64,000 bases of DNA from Bradyrhizobium sp. Ghvi (GTDB lineage Bacteria > Pseudomonadota > Alphaproteobacteria > Rhizobiales > Xanthobacteraceae): positions 283,899 to 347,898 of the forward strand of contig NZ_FOVU01000007.1 of the NCBI RefSeq assembly GCF_900115265.1. Direction: 5' to 3'. Shown one piece after another: positions 20,301 through 28,341 of the stretch. Position 1 is the stretch's first letter; every line of letters starts with the position of its first letter. The notes below the pieces were generated by a model. It saw nothing but the letters and a program-made list of their open reading frames with translations, made no database searches and was not told the origin of the DNA. The translations under genes and the position numbers were made by a program.

Positions 20301-20321
20301 GGCGGACAGAGCTTGACCGGC

Positions 20322-20945
20322 CTAATCCGGCCGGACCATCTCGAACATGTTTTCCGGCTTGATCTCGAAATAGTCGCCGCGGCGGCCGGCGCGCGTGATC
20401 GGGCGGGCGGCGGCGGTCTGGTAGACGCCGTCCTTGATCATGGCCTTGTCGATATGGACGGCGACGACCTCGCCGAGCGTCAGCCAGCCATCGGCTTGCC
20501 TGCCGTCGGCGCCCTTGAGGCGGATGATGTCGGAGACCTTGCATTCGAACGCGACCGGGCTCTCGCCCACGCGCGGCACGTTGACGAGCTTGCCGGGCAC
20601 GGCGGTCAGCCCCGCGATCTCGAACTCGTCGACCTCGGGCGCAACATGCGCCGCGGTCGCGTTCATGTGCTTGGCGAGATCCATGGTGGCGAGATTCCAG
20701 ACGAATTCGCCGGTCTGCTGGATGTTCTCGACCGTATCCTTCCAGTTGGTGGAGGAGAAGCCGATGATCGGCGGCACGTAAGCGAACGCGTTGAAGAAGC
20801 TGTACGGCGCAAGGTTGACGTGACCCTTGACGTCGCGCGAGGAGATCCAGCCGATCGGCCGCGGGGCGATGATGGCATTGAACGGATCGTGCTTGAGGCC
20901 ATGGCCCTTGGCGGGCTCATAGAAGTACAGGTCCTTGTCGGTCAC
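20322..20945 (-). CDS. Flavin reductase-like FMN-binding protein
   Basis: A 207-residue protein of the flavoredoxin/DIM6-NTAB family. The N-terminal FMN-binding region reads FNAIIAPRPIGWISSRD, followed by NLAPYSFFNAFAYVPPIIGFSS, the classic phosphate- and ring-contacting segments; EFECKVSDI-like FECKVSDIIRLKG follows. Members either reduce free flavin for two-component monooxygenases or act as flavoproteins. No oxygenase partner is adjacent. It is flanked on both sides by family A repeats, so it is probably its own transcription unit. Confidence 0.87.
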   Translation of the reverse strand: MTDKDLYFYEPAKGHGLKHDPFNAIIAPRPIGWISSRDVKGHVNLAPYSFFNAFAYVPPIIGFSSTNWKDTVENIQQTGEFVWNLATMDLAKHMNATAAHVAPEVDEFEIAGLTAVPGKLVNVPRVGESPVAFECKVSDIIRLKGADGRQADGWLTLGEVVAVHIDKAMIKDGVYQTAAARPITRAGRRGDYFEIKPENMFEMVRPD

Positions 20946-20965
20946 GCGCTGCTTCTCCGCTTTCC

Positions 20966-21042
20966 GTCATTCCGGGGCGGTCCGTAGGACCGAACCCGGA
21001 ATCTCGAGATTCCGGGTTGCGCTGCGCGCGCCCCGGAATGAC
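20966..21042. repeat. Palindromic intergenic repeat, family A copy 3
   Basis: A compact copy: GTCATTCCGGGGCGG ... CGCGCCCCGGAATGAC, with an inner CCCGGAATCTCGAGATTCCGGG palindrome (20995-21016) centred on CTCGAG. It would fold into a long near-perfect hairpin and may serve as a terminator for the TetR gene at 21077 or insulate the flavin reductase gene. Confidence 0.82.
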
Positions 21043-21076
21043 GGCAGGTGCTTATAGGGGGAAACGTCCTACGCCG

Positions 21077-21679
21077 TCAGTGGCGCGGCGACAGACCCGC
21101 GATGACGAAATCGATCATCTGGTCGATGGTCGGACCCGGCTTGGTGGCGCACTGGGCGATCATCTGGGGGTGGAAGAAACGCATCATGGCCGTGCAGGCA
21201 CACAGTGAAGCCAGCTGAAGGTCGGGGGCCTCGAACTCGCCGGAGGCCACACCCTGGGCGATCATCTGGCCGACCACACCGGCGATGCACTCCATATGGT
21301 TGACGCAGACCTCCCAGTCCTCCTGCATCGCGATCTCGACCATCTCGTGCAGCTTGTTTTCGCCGACATAGCGCTCGGTGTTCATGCGATGGACGGTGGT
21401 GAGCAATTCGCGGAAGCGCTCCTTGACCGGACCGGGCTTCGCCACGATCCGCTGCGCCTCGAGCTCGACTTCGCCCATCAGGCTCCGCGCCACCGCCTGG
21501 TGAATCGCCTTCTTAGATTCGAAGAAGCGATAGACGTTGGCGGGGCTCATCCGCAGCTCTTTGGCGATGTCTCCGACCGTGGTCTTCTGATAGCCGATCA
21601 GGCGGAACAGCCGCTCGGCCACCTCGAGGATACGCTCCCGGGTGTCGCCTTCGATATGTTCCGAAATCAGGGCCATCAA
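21077..21679 (-). CDS. TetR-family regulator, last gene of an RND pump operon
   Basis: A 200-residue repressor. The helix-turn-helix is at residues 15-58 (ILEVAERLFRLIGYQKTTVG, then ELRMSPANVYRFFESKK). The C-terminal ligand domain is helical and carries CACTAMMRFFHP. The start may be the second Met. It lies 31 bases after the pump gene on the same strand, so it is most likely cotranscribed with and feeds back on the pump operon. Usually such regulators sit upstream and divergent. The inducer is unknown. Confidence 0.87.
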   Translation of the reverse strand: MMALISEHIEGDTRERILEVAERLFRLIGYQKTTVGDIAKELRMSPANVYRFFESKKAIHQAVARSLMGEVELEAQRIVAKPGPVKERFRELLTTVHRMNTERYVGENKLHEMVEIAMQEDWEVCVNHMECIAGVVGQMIAQGVASGEFEAPDLQLASLCACTAMMRFFHPQMIAQCATKPGPTIDQMIDFVIAGLSPRH

Positions 21680-21710
21680 TCAGGACTCGCTCACCAGCAC
21701 TTCATCTCAC

Positions 21711-24700
21711 TTATTCAGCCGCCTCAGCAAGCGGAATTGCGTGCTCGTCATCGCTCCCATGCTGCGACGCGGCAGGCTGTTCGGGGGTACCGGCCTCATC
21801 CAGGCTCTTGCGGAACCAGAGAGCGTAGAGGCCCGGCAGGTACAGCAGCGTCAGGAATGTCGCCACGAACAAGCCGCCCATGATGGTGATCGCCATCGGG
21901 CCCCAGAAGGCCGAGCGCGACAGCGGGATCATGGCGAGGATGGCGGCCAGCGCCGTCAGCACCACCGGACGGGCGCGACGGACAGTCGCCTCCACGATGG
22001 CCTCCCGGCGCGTCAGGCCATGAGACACGTCGGTCTCGATCTGGTCGACCAGGATGACCGTGTTGCGCATGATCATGCCCGCGAGCGCGATCAGGCCGAG
22101 CAGCGCCACGAAGCCGAACGGGGCATTGGCGACGTTGAGGCCGAACGAGGCGCCGACGATGCCGAGCGGCGCGGTCAGGAACACCAGGAACAGCCGCGAG
22201 AAGCTCTGCAGCTGAATCATCAGCAGTGTGAGCATCACCATGACCATCACCGGGAAGAGGACGAAGATCGAGGCATTGCCCTTGGCCGACTCCTCGAACG
22301 CACCACCCGCTTCGATGCGGTAGGCCGGCTCGAGGTAGTCCTTGATCTGCTGCAGCTTCGGCGTGATCTGGTTGGTGACGTCAGGGGCCTGCACGCCGTC
22401 GACGACGTCGGAGCGCACGGTGATCGCCATGTCGCGATTGCGCCGCCACATGATCGGCTCCTCGTGGGAATATTCGATTCTGGCGATCTGCTGCAGCGGC
22501 ACGGCCACGCCATTCTTCGAGGTGATGGTGAGATCGCCGACACCGCCGAGGTCGAGGCGTTCGGACGGGATCGCGCGGGCGACCACGGCGACCTTCTCGA
22601 TGCCATCACGCACGGTCGTCACCTGCGCGCCTGAGATCAGCATCGACAGCGCCTGCGAGACGTCCTGGGGCGTGAGCCCCATCGCACGCGCACGATCCTG
22701 GTCGACGACGAGCTTGAGATAGGGCGACTGCTCGTTCCAGTCGAGCTGGACGTCCTTGACGTTCTTGTTCTGCCGCATGACGTCGCGGACCTGATAGGCG
22801 ATCTCGCGCACCTTGTTGGCGTCGGGGCCGATCACGCGGAACTGGACGGGAAAGCCGACCGGCGGACCGAAGTTGAAGCGGTCGACGCGGACGCGCGCCT
22901 CGGTCAGCATGCCGTCGGCAACCGCGCCCTCGATCTTGGCCTTGACCCGCTCGCGCGCCTCGACGCCCTTGGCGACGATGACGATCTCGGCAAAGGCCTC
23001 GTTCGGAAGCTGCGGGTTGAGGCCGAGCCAGAAGCGCGGCGAGCCCTGGCCGACATAGGAGGTATAGGTCTCGATGTCCTTGTCGTCCTTCAGCAGCGTC
23101 TCGGCCTGCTTCACCGCCTTTTCGGTGACGTTGAAGGCGGTGCCCTCGGGCAGGCGCAGCTGCAGGAACAGCTCGGGTCGCTCCGACAGCGGGAAGAACT
23201 GCTGCTGAACATGGCCGAAGCCGACGACGGAGGCGACGAAGACGGCGACGGTCGCGGCCACCACCGTGATGCGGTGATTGACGCACCATTGCACGATCGC
23301 GCGCAAACCCTTGTACATGCGGGTCTCGTAGACCGCGTGCGGATCGTGGTTGTGGTGCACCTTTATCTCAGGCAGCAGCTTGACGCCGATATAGGGCGTG
23401 AAGATCACCGCCACGAACCACGAGGCGACCAGCGCGATCGCCACGATCCAGAAGATGCTGCCTGCATATTCGCCGACCGCCGAATTGGCAAAGCCGATGG
23501 GGAGGAAGCCAGCGGCCGTAACCAGCGTCCCCGTGAGCATCGGAAACGCAGTTGATTCCCAGGCAAAGGACGCAGCGCGCATGCGGTCCCAGCCCTGCTC
23601 CATCTTCACCACCATCATCTCGACCGCGATGATGGCGTCGTCGACGAGCAGGCCGAGCGCGATGATCAGCGCGCCGAGCGTGATGCGGTGCAGGTCGAGC
23701 GACATCGTGTTCATGACGATGAAGACGATGCCGAGCACCAGGGGCACGGACAGCGCGACCACGATGCCGGTGCGCCAGCCCAGCGCCAGGAACGAGACGA
23801 ACAGCACGATCACCAGCGCTTCCATGAAGGAATGCACGAACTCGCCGACGGCGTGCTCGACCACTTTGGGCTGGTCGGCGATCATTTTGAAGTCGATGCC
23901 CTGCGGCACGGCTTTCATGAAGTCGTCCGTCGCCTTCTCGACGTCCTTGCCGAGCTCGAGGATATTGGCGCCCTTGGCGGTGACGACGCCGATGCCGATC
24001 GCGGCCTTGCCTTCCTGGCGGACCACGAAACTCGGCGGATCGACATAGCCGTGGGTCACGGTGGCGATGTCGCCAAGACGGAACACGCGGCCGTTGCTCT
24101 CGACCGGGGTTTCGGCGACGGCCTTGGCGCCGTCGAGCGCACCGGTGACGCGCAGCGGCACGCGCTGCGACGAGGTCTCGACCGTGCCGGCCGGCGTCAC
24201 GTTGTTCTGCTTGGCGAGCGAATCGAACAGCGCCTGCGGCGTGATGCCTAAGGTGGCGAGCTTGGCATGACTGAATTCGACGAAGATGCGCTCATCCTGG
24301 TTGCCGTACATGTCGACCTTGGTCACGCCGGGCACCTTGAGGAGGCGCTGACGGAATCCTTCGGCGACCTTCTTCAGCTGGGCGTAATCGGCGCCGTCGC
24401 CGGTCACCATGTAGAGGATGGAATCGACGTCGGAGAACTCGTCATTGACCACCGGCCCAAGAATGCCCGAGGGCAATTGGCCCTGCACGTCGACCAGCTT
24501 CTTGCGTAGCAGATAGAAGAGATAAGGCACGTCCTTCGGCGGCGTGGAGTCGCGGAAGGTGACCTGAAGCGCGGTGAAGCCGGGCTTGGAGTAGGTCTGC
24601 ACCTTCTCGAAATAAGGCAGCTCCTGGATCTTCTTCTCGATGGGATCGGCGACCTGCTCCTGCATCTCCTGCGCGGTCGCGCCCGGCCACATCACGGAGA

Positions 24701-24848
24701 CGTTGACCACCTTCACCGTGAAGAACGGATCCTCGGCGCGGCCGAGCTTCTGATAGGAGAAGAAGCCGGCGACGCCGAGCACCAGCATCAGGAAGAGAAC
24801 CAGCGTCGGATGACTGACGGCCCAGGCCGAAAGATTGAAGCGCTTCAT
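21711..24848 (-). CDS. RND efflux pump inner-membrane transporter (HAE1 family)
   Basis: A 1045-residue proton-driven transporter with the 12-helix RND layout: an N-terminal helix (HPTLVLFLMLVLGVAGFF), two large periplasmic loops, and the TM4 proton-relay Asp pair in ALGLLVDDAIIAVEMM. The start at 24848 (MKRFNLSAW) follows the adaptor gene; the ten codons before it are not needed. It works with the adaptor encoded 174 bases upstream. The C-terminus is cytoplasmic and acidic. No outer-membrane channel gene lies in the window, so a TolC-like protein encoded elsewhere is needed. Confidence 0.94.
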   Translation of the reverse strand: MKRFNLSAWAVSHPTLVLFLMLVLGVAGFFSYQKLGRAEDPFFTVKVVNVSVMWPGATAQEMQEQVADPIEKKIQELPYFEKVQTYSKPGFTALQVTFRDSTPPKDVPYLFYLLRKKLVDVQGQLPSGILGPVVNDEFSDVDSILYMVTGDGADYAQLKKVAEGFRQRLLKVPGVTKVDMYGNQDERIFVEFSHAKLATLGITPQALFDSLAKQNNVTPAGTVETSSQRVPLRVTGALDGAKAVAETPVESNGRVFRLGDIATVTHGYVDPPSFVVRQEGKAAIGIGVVTAKGANILELGKDVEKATDDFMKAVPQGIDFKMIADQPKVVEHAVGEFVHSFMEALVIVLFVSFLALGWRTGIVVALSVPLVLGIVFIVMNTMSLDLHRITLGALIIALGLLVDDAIIAVEMMVVKMEQGWDRMRAASFAWESTAFPMLTGTLVTAAGFLPIGFANSAVGEYAGSIFWIVAIALVASWFVAVIFTPYIGVKLLPEIKVHHNHDPHAVYETRMYKGLRAIVQWCVNHRITVVAATVAVFVASVVGFGHVQQQFFPLSERPELFLQLRLPEGTAFNVTEKAVKQAETLLKDDKDIETYTSYVGQGSPRFWLGLNPQLPNEAFAEIVIVAKGVEARERVKAKIEGAVADGMLTEARVRVDRFNFGPPVGFPVQFRVIGPDANKVREIAYQVRDVMRQNKNVKDVQLDWNEQSPYLKLVVDQDRARAMGLTPQDVSQALSMLISGAQVTTVRDGIEKVAVVARAIPSERLDLGGVGDLTITSKNGVAVPLQQIARIEYSHEEPIMWRRNRDMAITVRSDVVDGVQAPDVTNQITPKLQQIKDYLEPAYRIEAGGAFEESAKGNASIFVLFPVMVMVMLTLLMIQLQSFSRLFLVFLTAPLGIVGASFGLNVANAPFGFVALLGLIALAGMIMRNTVILVDQIETDVSHGLTRREAIVEATVRRARPVVLTALAAILAMIPLSRSAFWGPMAITIMGGLFVATFLTLLYLPGLYALWFRKSLDEAGTPEQPAASQHGSDDEHAIPLAEAAE

Positions 24849-25022
24849 CGCACTCTCCGAAAGACGATCCAGTTGCAAAGACGACAGCCGCTCTGTTCAA
24901 GGCATCGTCGCGAGGCAGCGAAGCAATCCAGGGGGCTGGGCAGGTTCTGGATCGCTTCGCCGCTTCAGCCTTCGCGTAGGACAAAGGCCGAAACTCACCT
25001 CACACGACGTAACGCGTACACT

Positions 25023-26129
25023 CTAGAAAGACAGCGACGACACGACCCGCACCTTCTGGCCGGGATCGAGCTTCTGAACACCGAGGGCGACGATCTTGGC
25101 GCCCTCCTCCACACCACTGGTGATGATGACGTCGTTACTGTCGTAGGCCTTCACCGCGACCGGCTTGAGCGTGACCTTGCCGTTATCGTCGACGACGTAG
25201 AAGGAGGGCTTGCCGCCTTCGTTGAACAGTGCCGACAGCGGCAGCCGCGCGACACGCTCGGTGGCGGCGTCCGACAGCGTCAGCGTCGCGGTCATGCCGA
25301 GCGCGACCTTGTCGTCCGCTTCGGGCAGCGAGAATTTTGCAAGGTAAGTCCGCGTGGCGGGGTCGGCAGCCGGCGCGATCTCGCGCAGCTTCGCCGTATA
25401 TTTCTTGTCCGGCTCGGACCAAAGAGTGACGCTGGCGACGCCCGACTTGGCACGTCCAACCAGCGTCTCAGGGATCGCGACGACCGCTTCCTTTTCAGCA
25501 AAGCGGGCGACACGGATCGAGGCCTGGCCTGCGGCCACCACCTGGCCGGGCTCGATCAGTGTTGCGGTGACGACGCCACGGGCGTCGGCGACGAGCGTCG
25601 CGTAGGAAAGAGAATTCCTGGTCAGTTCGACCGAGCGGATCGCGCGGTCGAGGCGTGCGCGGGCCTCATCGGCAGCGGCGCGGCTCGAATCCATCGCCGC
25701 ATCCGTGGTCCAGCCCTTGGCCTTCAGGTCCTTGGCGCGTTGCTCGGCGGCGGCGGCCTGGGCGAGCACGCCGGTGGCGGCGGTCTGTTCGGCGACCGCC
25801 TGCTCGGCCTGGAGCTTCAGGTCGACCTCGTCGAGGGTCGCGAGCGCCTGGCCGACTTCCACGGTCTGGCCGACTTCCACAAGGCGCTTGGCAACCTTGC
25901 CCGCGACGCGAAAGCCGAGATCGCTCTCGATCCGGGGCTTGATGGTGCCGACGAAGCTGCGCTCCGGGGTCTCGGCATCATAATGCGCAGTCGCAACCAG
26001 AACCGGCCGCGGCGGCTCGGACTTTTGCGCCACGGTATCGTTGCACCCAGCCAGCGCGACAGCCATCAGGGCCAGCGACACGCCCGCCAAGAGCTTGGAA
26101 TAGCTGGACAAAACCGACCGAACGAACAT
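25023..26129 (-). CDS. RND efflux periplasmic adaptor lipoprotein
   Basis: A 368-residue membrane-fusion protein. The lipobox LMAVALAGCND places the lipidated Cys near residue 29, anchoring it to the inner membrane. The biotinyl-lipoyl half-motifs flank a helical hairpin (KLQAEQAVAEQTAATGVLAQ, then DSSRAAADEARARLDRA), and beta-barrel and membrane-proximal domains follow. The start at 26129 was chosen over an ATG ten codons earlier because it gives a normal signal peptide and has GGAG upstream. First gene of the operon adaptor-pump-TetR. Confidence 0.92.
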   Translation of the reverse strand: MFVRSVLSSYSKLLAGVSLALMAVALAGCNDTVAQKSEPPRPVLVATAHYDAETPERSFVGTIKPRIESDLGFRVAGKVAKRLVEVGQTVEVGQALATLDEVDLKLQAEQAVAEQTAATGVLAQAAAAEQRAKDLKAKGWTTDAAMDSSRAAADEARARLDRAIRSVELTRNSLSYATLVADARGVVTATLIEPGQVVAAGQASIRVARFAEKEAVVAIPETLVGRAKSGVASVTLWSEPDKKYTAKLREIAPAADPATRTYLAKFSLPEADDKVALGMTATLTLSDAATERVARLPLSALFNEGGKPSFYVVDDNGKVTLKPVAVKAYDSNDVIITSGVEEGAKIVALGVQKLDPGQKVRVVSSLSF

Positions 26130-26166
26130 CGGAGGACACTCCTGCGTCTGCAATGACACGAATGTC

Positions 26167-26205
26167 GACTAATCACTGATAAAAGTCAATAATCGTCAGT
26201 CATCA
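26167..26205 (-). promoter_or_regulatory. AT-rich region upstream of the RND operon, possible operator
   Basis: This stretch is clearly more AT-rich than its surroundings and is full of GACT/AGTC half sites. It includes ACTGA (26175-26179) facing TCAGT (26196-26200) and ATCACTGAT (26172-26180). It is a reasonable place for the operon promoter and TetR binding, but no single strong dyad stands out. Confidence 0.3.
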
Positions 26206-26270
26206 GGAATGCGTGATCGTTAAGGGGTGGTAATGGCCGAGAGAAAGTTGCCACGACGGTGCTATCGTAA

Positions 26271-26350
26271 GTGGGCAAAGCGAGCGTGCCGACCACCTTG
26301 GCCGACAACAGGAAAATGGTGGGCACGGCGCAGAACGCCTTTGCCCACCC
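26271..26350. repeat. Palindromic intergenic repeat, family D
   Basis: GTGGGCAAAGCGAGCGTGCC at the left faces GGCACGGCGCAGAACGCCTTTGCCCAC at the right (26320-26347, given by position), an imperfect long inverted repeat around a short spacer. It lies between the RND operon promoter and the end of the MFS gene. Open frames across it are artefacts of the repeat. Confidence 0.65.
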
Positions 26351-26354
26351 GACT

Positions 26355-26396
26355 ACGCGGTTTTGCACGCTACGCGACGACGCGGTTGTGCACGCT
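26355..26396. repeat. Two near-identical 17-bp direct repeats
   Basis: ACGCGGTTTTGCACGCT (26355-26371) and ACGCGGTTGTGCACGCT (26380-26396) differ at one base and start 25 bases apart. They touch the 3' end of the MFS gene and follow family D, so they may be the edge of the same repetitive patch. Confidence 0.6.
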
Positions 26397-26399
26397 TCC

Positions 26400-27728
26400 T
26401 CACCGCGCCCGATCGGCAAACTCATGCTTGCTGTCGTGACCGCCGATGAAGGCCAGGATGCCGGCGATCAGGGGCAGCACCGCGAGCACCAGGAGGCCGG
26501 TCGAGGTCTGGCCCGTGGCTTCCTTGACCCAGCCGATCAGATAGGGCCCGCCGAAACCGGCGAGGTTGCCAACCGAGTTGATCAGGGCGATGGCGCCGGC
26601 CGCGGCCGTGCCTGACAGCCAGGCGGTCGGCAGCGTCCAGAATACGCCGAAGCAGCAGAACACGCCGATCGCGGCGACCGTCAGGGTCACCATCGTCATG
26701 GTGGGGTCGGTGAGGTAGGAGGACACGCCGAGCGCGACCGCGGTGAGCAGCAGCGGTGCGCCGACATGCATCACGCGCTCGCGCGTCGCATCCGAGTGCC
26801 GCGCCCACAGGATCATCGCGATGGTGCCGAACAGAAACGGGATCGCGGTGACGAAGCCGGTCTGGGCATTCGTGAGGCCGAACGCCTTGACGATCTGCGG
26901 TAGCCAGAACTGCATGCCGTAGAGCGCGCCGACGAAGCCGAAATAGATCAGGCTGAGCGCGATCACCTTCGGGGAGGACAGCGCCTGGCCGAGCGAGGGA
27001 TGTTTCACGGCCTGCTTGATGGCGATTTCCGCATCGAGTTTGGCCTTGAGCCAGGCCTTTTGCTCGGCCGAGAGCCAATCCGCCTTCTCCGGCCTGTCGG
27101 TGAGATAGAACCAGGTGACGATGCCGAGCAGCACCGAGGGAACGCCCTCGAGGATGAACAGCCACTGCCAGCCCTTCAGACCCATGGCGCCGTCGAGCCC
27201 GAGCAGCAGTCCCGAGATCGGCGCGCCGATCACGGTCGAGACCGGCACGGCGATGGCGAAGGCTGCGAGGAAGCGGGCGCGATATTCGGCCGGATACCAA
27301 TAGGTGAGATAGAGGATGATGCCCGGGAAGAAGCCGGCCTCGGCGACGCCGAGCAGGAAGCGCAGGACGTAGAAGCTCGTGACACCGCTGGTGAGCGCCA
27401 TCAATGCCGAGATGATGCCCCAGGTCACCATGATGCGGGCGATCCAGCGGCTGGCGCCGAACTTTTCCAGCGCCAGGTTGCTCGGCACCTCGAAGATGAA
27501 ATAGCCGATGAAGAAGATGCCGGCGCCCCAGGAGAAGATCAGTGGGGTGAACTTCAACTCGGCATTCATGATCAGCGCGGCGAAGCCGAGATTGACGCGG
27601 TCGAGATAGGAGAAGAAGTAGGCCAGCACCAGGAATGGGATCAGGCGCCAGGAGATGGCGCGGATGGTCGAGGTCTCGATGGCGCTTTTCGCGCCGGCGG
27701 AGCCGGTATAGGTCGTGGTCTGGCTCAT
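26400..27728 (-). CDS. MFS transporter, anion:cation symporter (ACS) family
   Basis: A 442-residue, 12-helix transporter. ACS-family marks are LAYFFSYLDRVNLGFAAL at helix 1, FEVPSNLALEKFGASRWIAR, and RFLLGVAEAGFFPGIILYLT at helix 4; a charged central loop lies around residues 215-255. Start placed at ATG 27728 (MSQTTTYTGS); the frame upstream crosses the divergent gene. Relatives import tartrate, phthalate, glucarate or other organic anions. No catabolic gene is adjacent to name the substrate. Confidence 0.9.
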   Translation of the reverse strand: MSQTTTYTGSAGAKSAIETSTIRAISWRLIPFLVLAYFFSYLDRVNLGFAALIMNAELKFTPLIFSWGAGIFFIGYFIFEVPSNLALEKFGASRWIARIMVTWGIISALMALTSGVTSFYVLRFLLGVAEAGFFPGIILYLTYWYPAEYRARFLAAFAIAVPVSTVIGAPISGLLLGLDGAMGLKGWQWLFILEGVPSVLLGIVTWFYLTDRPEKADWLSAEQKAWLKAKLDAEIAIKQAVKHPSLGQALSSPKVIALSLIYFGFVGALYGMQFWLPQIVKAFGLTNAQTGFVTAIPFLFGTIAMILWARHSDATRERVMHVGAPLLLTAVALGVSSYLTDPTMTMVTLTVAAIGVFCCFGVFWTLPTAWLSGTAAAGAIALINSVGNLAGFGGPYLIGWVKEATGQTSTGLLVLAVLPLIAGILAFIGGHDSKHEFADRAR

Positions 27729-27795
27729 GGTTTCCCCCAGGGTTGTTGCTTTTATGGGCTGATTGGCGGTTTTGAGCATCGCGGGCGAAGAGTCA

Positions 27796-28233
27796 ATGGA
27801 AGCCATCCACGGAGCGCCGCCGGTCAACACCATTGCACCGAGACGGAGGAGGCTGATCCGGGCTGGACTGGCCCTGCTTGTGATTGCCTGCGGGCTGGGC
27901 TTGCGCTGGTGCGGCTTTCCGCTCGGCTTCCCCGCTTTCGTCGTAAAGTATGGCGGCTCACTGCTATGGGCCACGATGGTGTTTCTGCTGGTCGGAGTGT
28001 TGCTGCCGCGGCTGACGCGGACGCAGATCGCAACCACCGCGATCATGATCGCGGTTTTGGTCGAGTTGTCCCGGCTGGTGCACACGCCCTGGCTCGATGC
28101 GTTCCGCCTCACGACGGCCGGCGCGTTGCTGCTCGGGCGCATCTTCTCGCTGTGGAATCTGGTGGCTTATGCAGTCGGGATTGCGTTCGGCGTTTGGATC
28201 GATTGGCTCGCACAACTGCGTAGGGTGGGTTAG
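27796..28233 (+). CDS. DUF2809-family membrane protein
   Basis: A 145-residue protein with about four transmembrane segments and the DUF2809 ending (DAFRLTTAGALLLGRIFSLWNLVAYAVGI). Start taken at the ATG of MEAIHG; an upstream TTG is possible. Function is unknown. The stop TAG and the last codons (LRRVG) are read from the beginning of a palindromic repeat (28220-28331), so the natural C-terminus may have been altered by the repeat. It is divergent from the MFS transporter gene. Confidence 0.75.
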   Translation: MEAIHGAPPVNTIAPRRRRLIRAGLALLVIACGLGLRWCGFPLGFPAFVVKYGGSLLWATMVFLLVGVLLPRLTRTQIATTAIMIAVLVELSRLVHTPWLDAFRLTTAGALLLGRIFSLWNLVAYAVGIAFGVWIDWLAQLRRVG

Positions 28234-28331
28234 CTCCGCGGATTGCGCGAAGCGCAACCGCTGGGCGTAACCCACCTCTTCTGTCTCCGCAGAAATAGAC
28301 GATGGTGGATTACGCATCGCTGATCCACCCA
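28220..28331. repeat. Palindromic intergenic repeat, family B copy 1
   Basis: Starts GTAGGGTGGGTTAG; contains GCGTAACCCACCTCTTCTGTC and ends ATCCACCCA. It is clearly related to the copy at 37028-37142: both have the order GGGTGGGTTAG, GCGAAGCGC/GCAAAGCGC, GGGCGTAACCCACCTCTT, GGTGGxTTACGC. Its left end supplies the stop codon of the DUF2809 gene. Confidence 0.8.
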
Positions 28332-28341
28332 CAAAACCAAT

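Larger units (their letters stand above)
20002..20321. other. Non-coding stretch upstream of fadE
   Basis: These 320 bases separate fadE from the flavin reductase gene. They hold a 16-bp dyad (20056-20071), a CCCCGG...CCGGGG inverted pair around 20111-20134, and repeat family A copy 2 (20180-20300). No coding sequence is credible: the open frames consist largely of repeat sequence. Confidence 0.7.

Noticed and set aside
20002..20544. N-terminal extension of FadE by 181 codons
   Set aside because: The extension runs through repeat family A and the flavin reductase gene in another frame. ATG 20001 gives the normal FadE start.
26186..26425. A 79-codon minus-strand open frame
   Set aside because: It crosses repeat D and the direct repeats, has no ribosome site and no domain.
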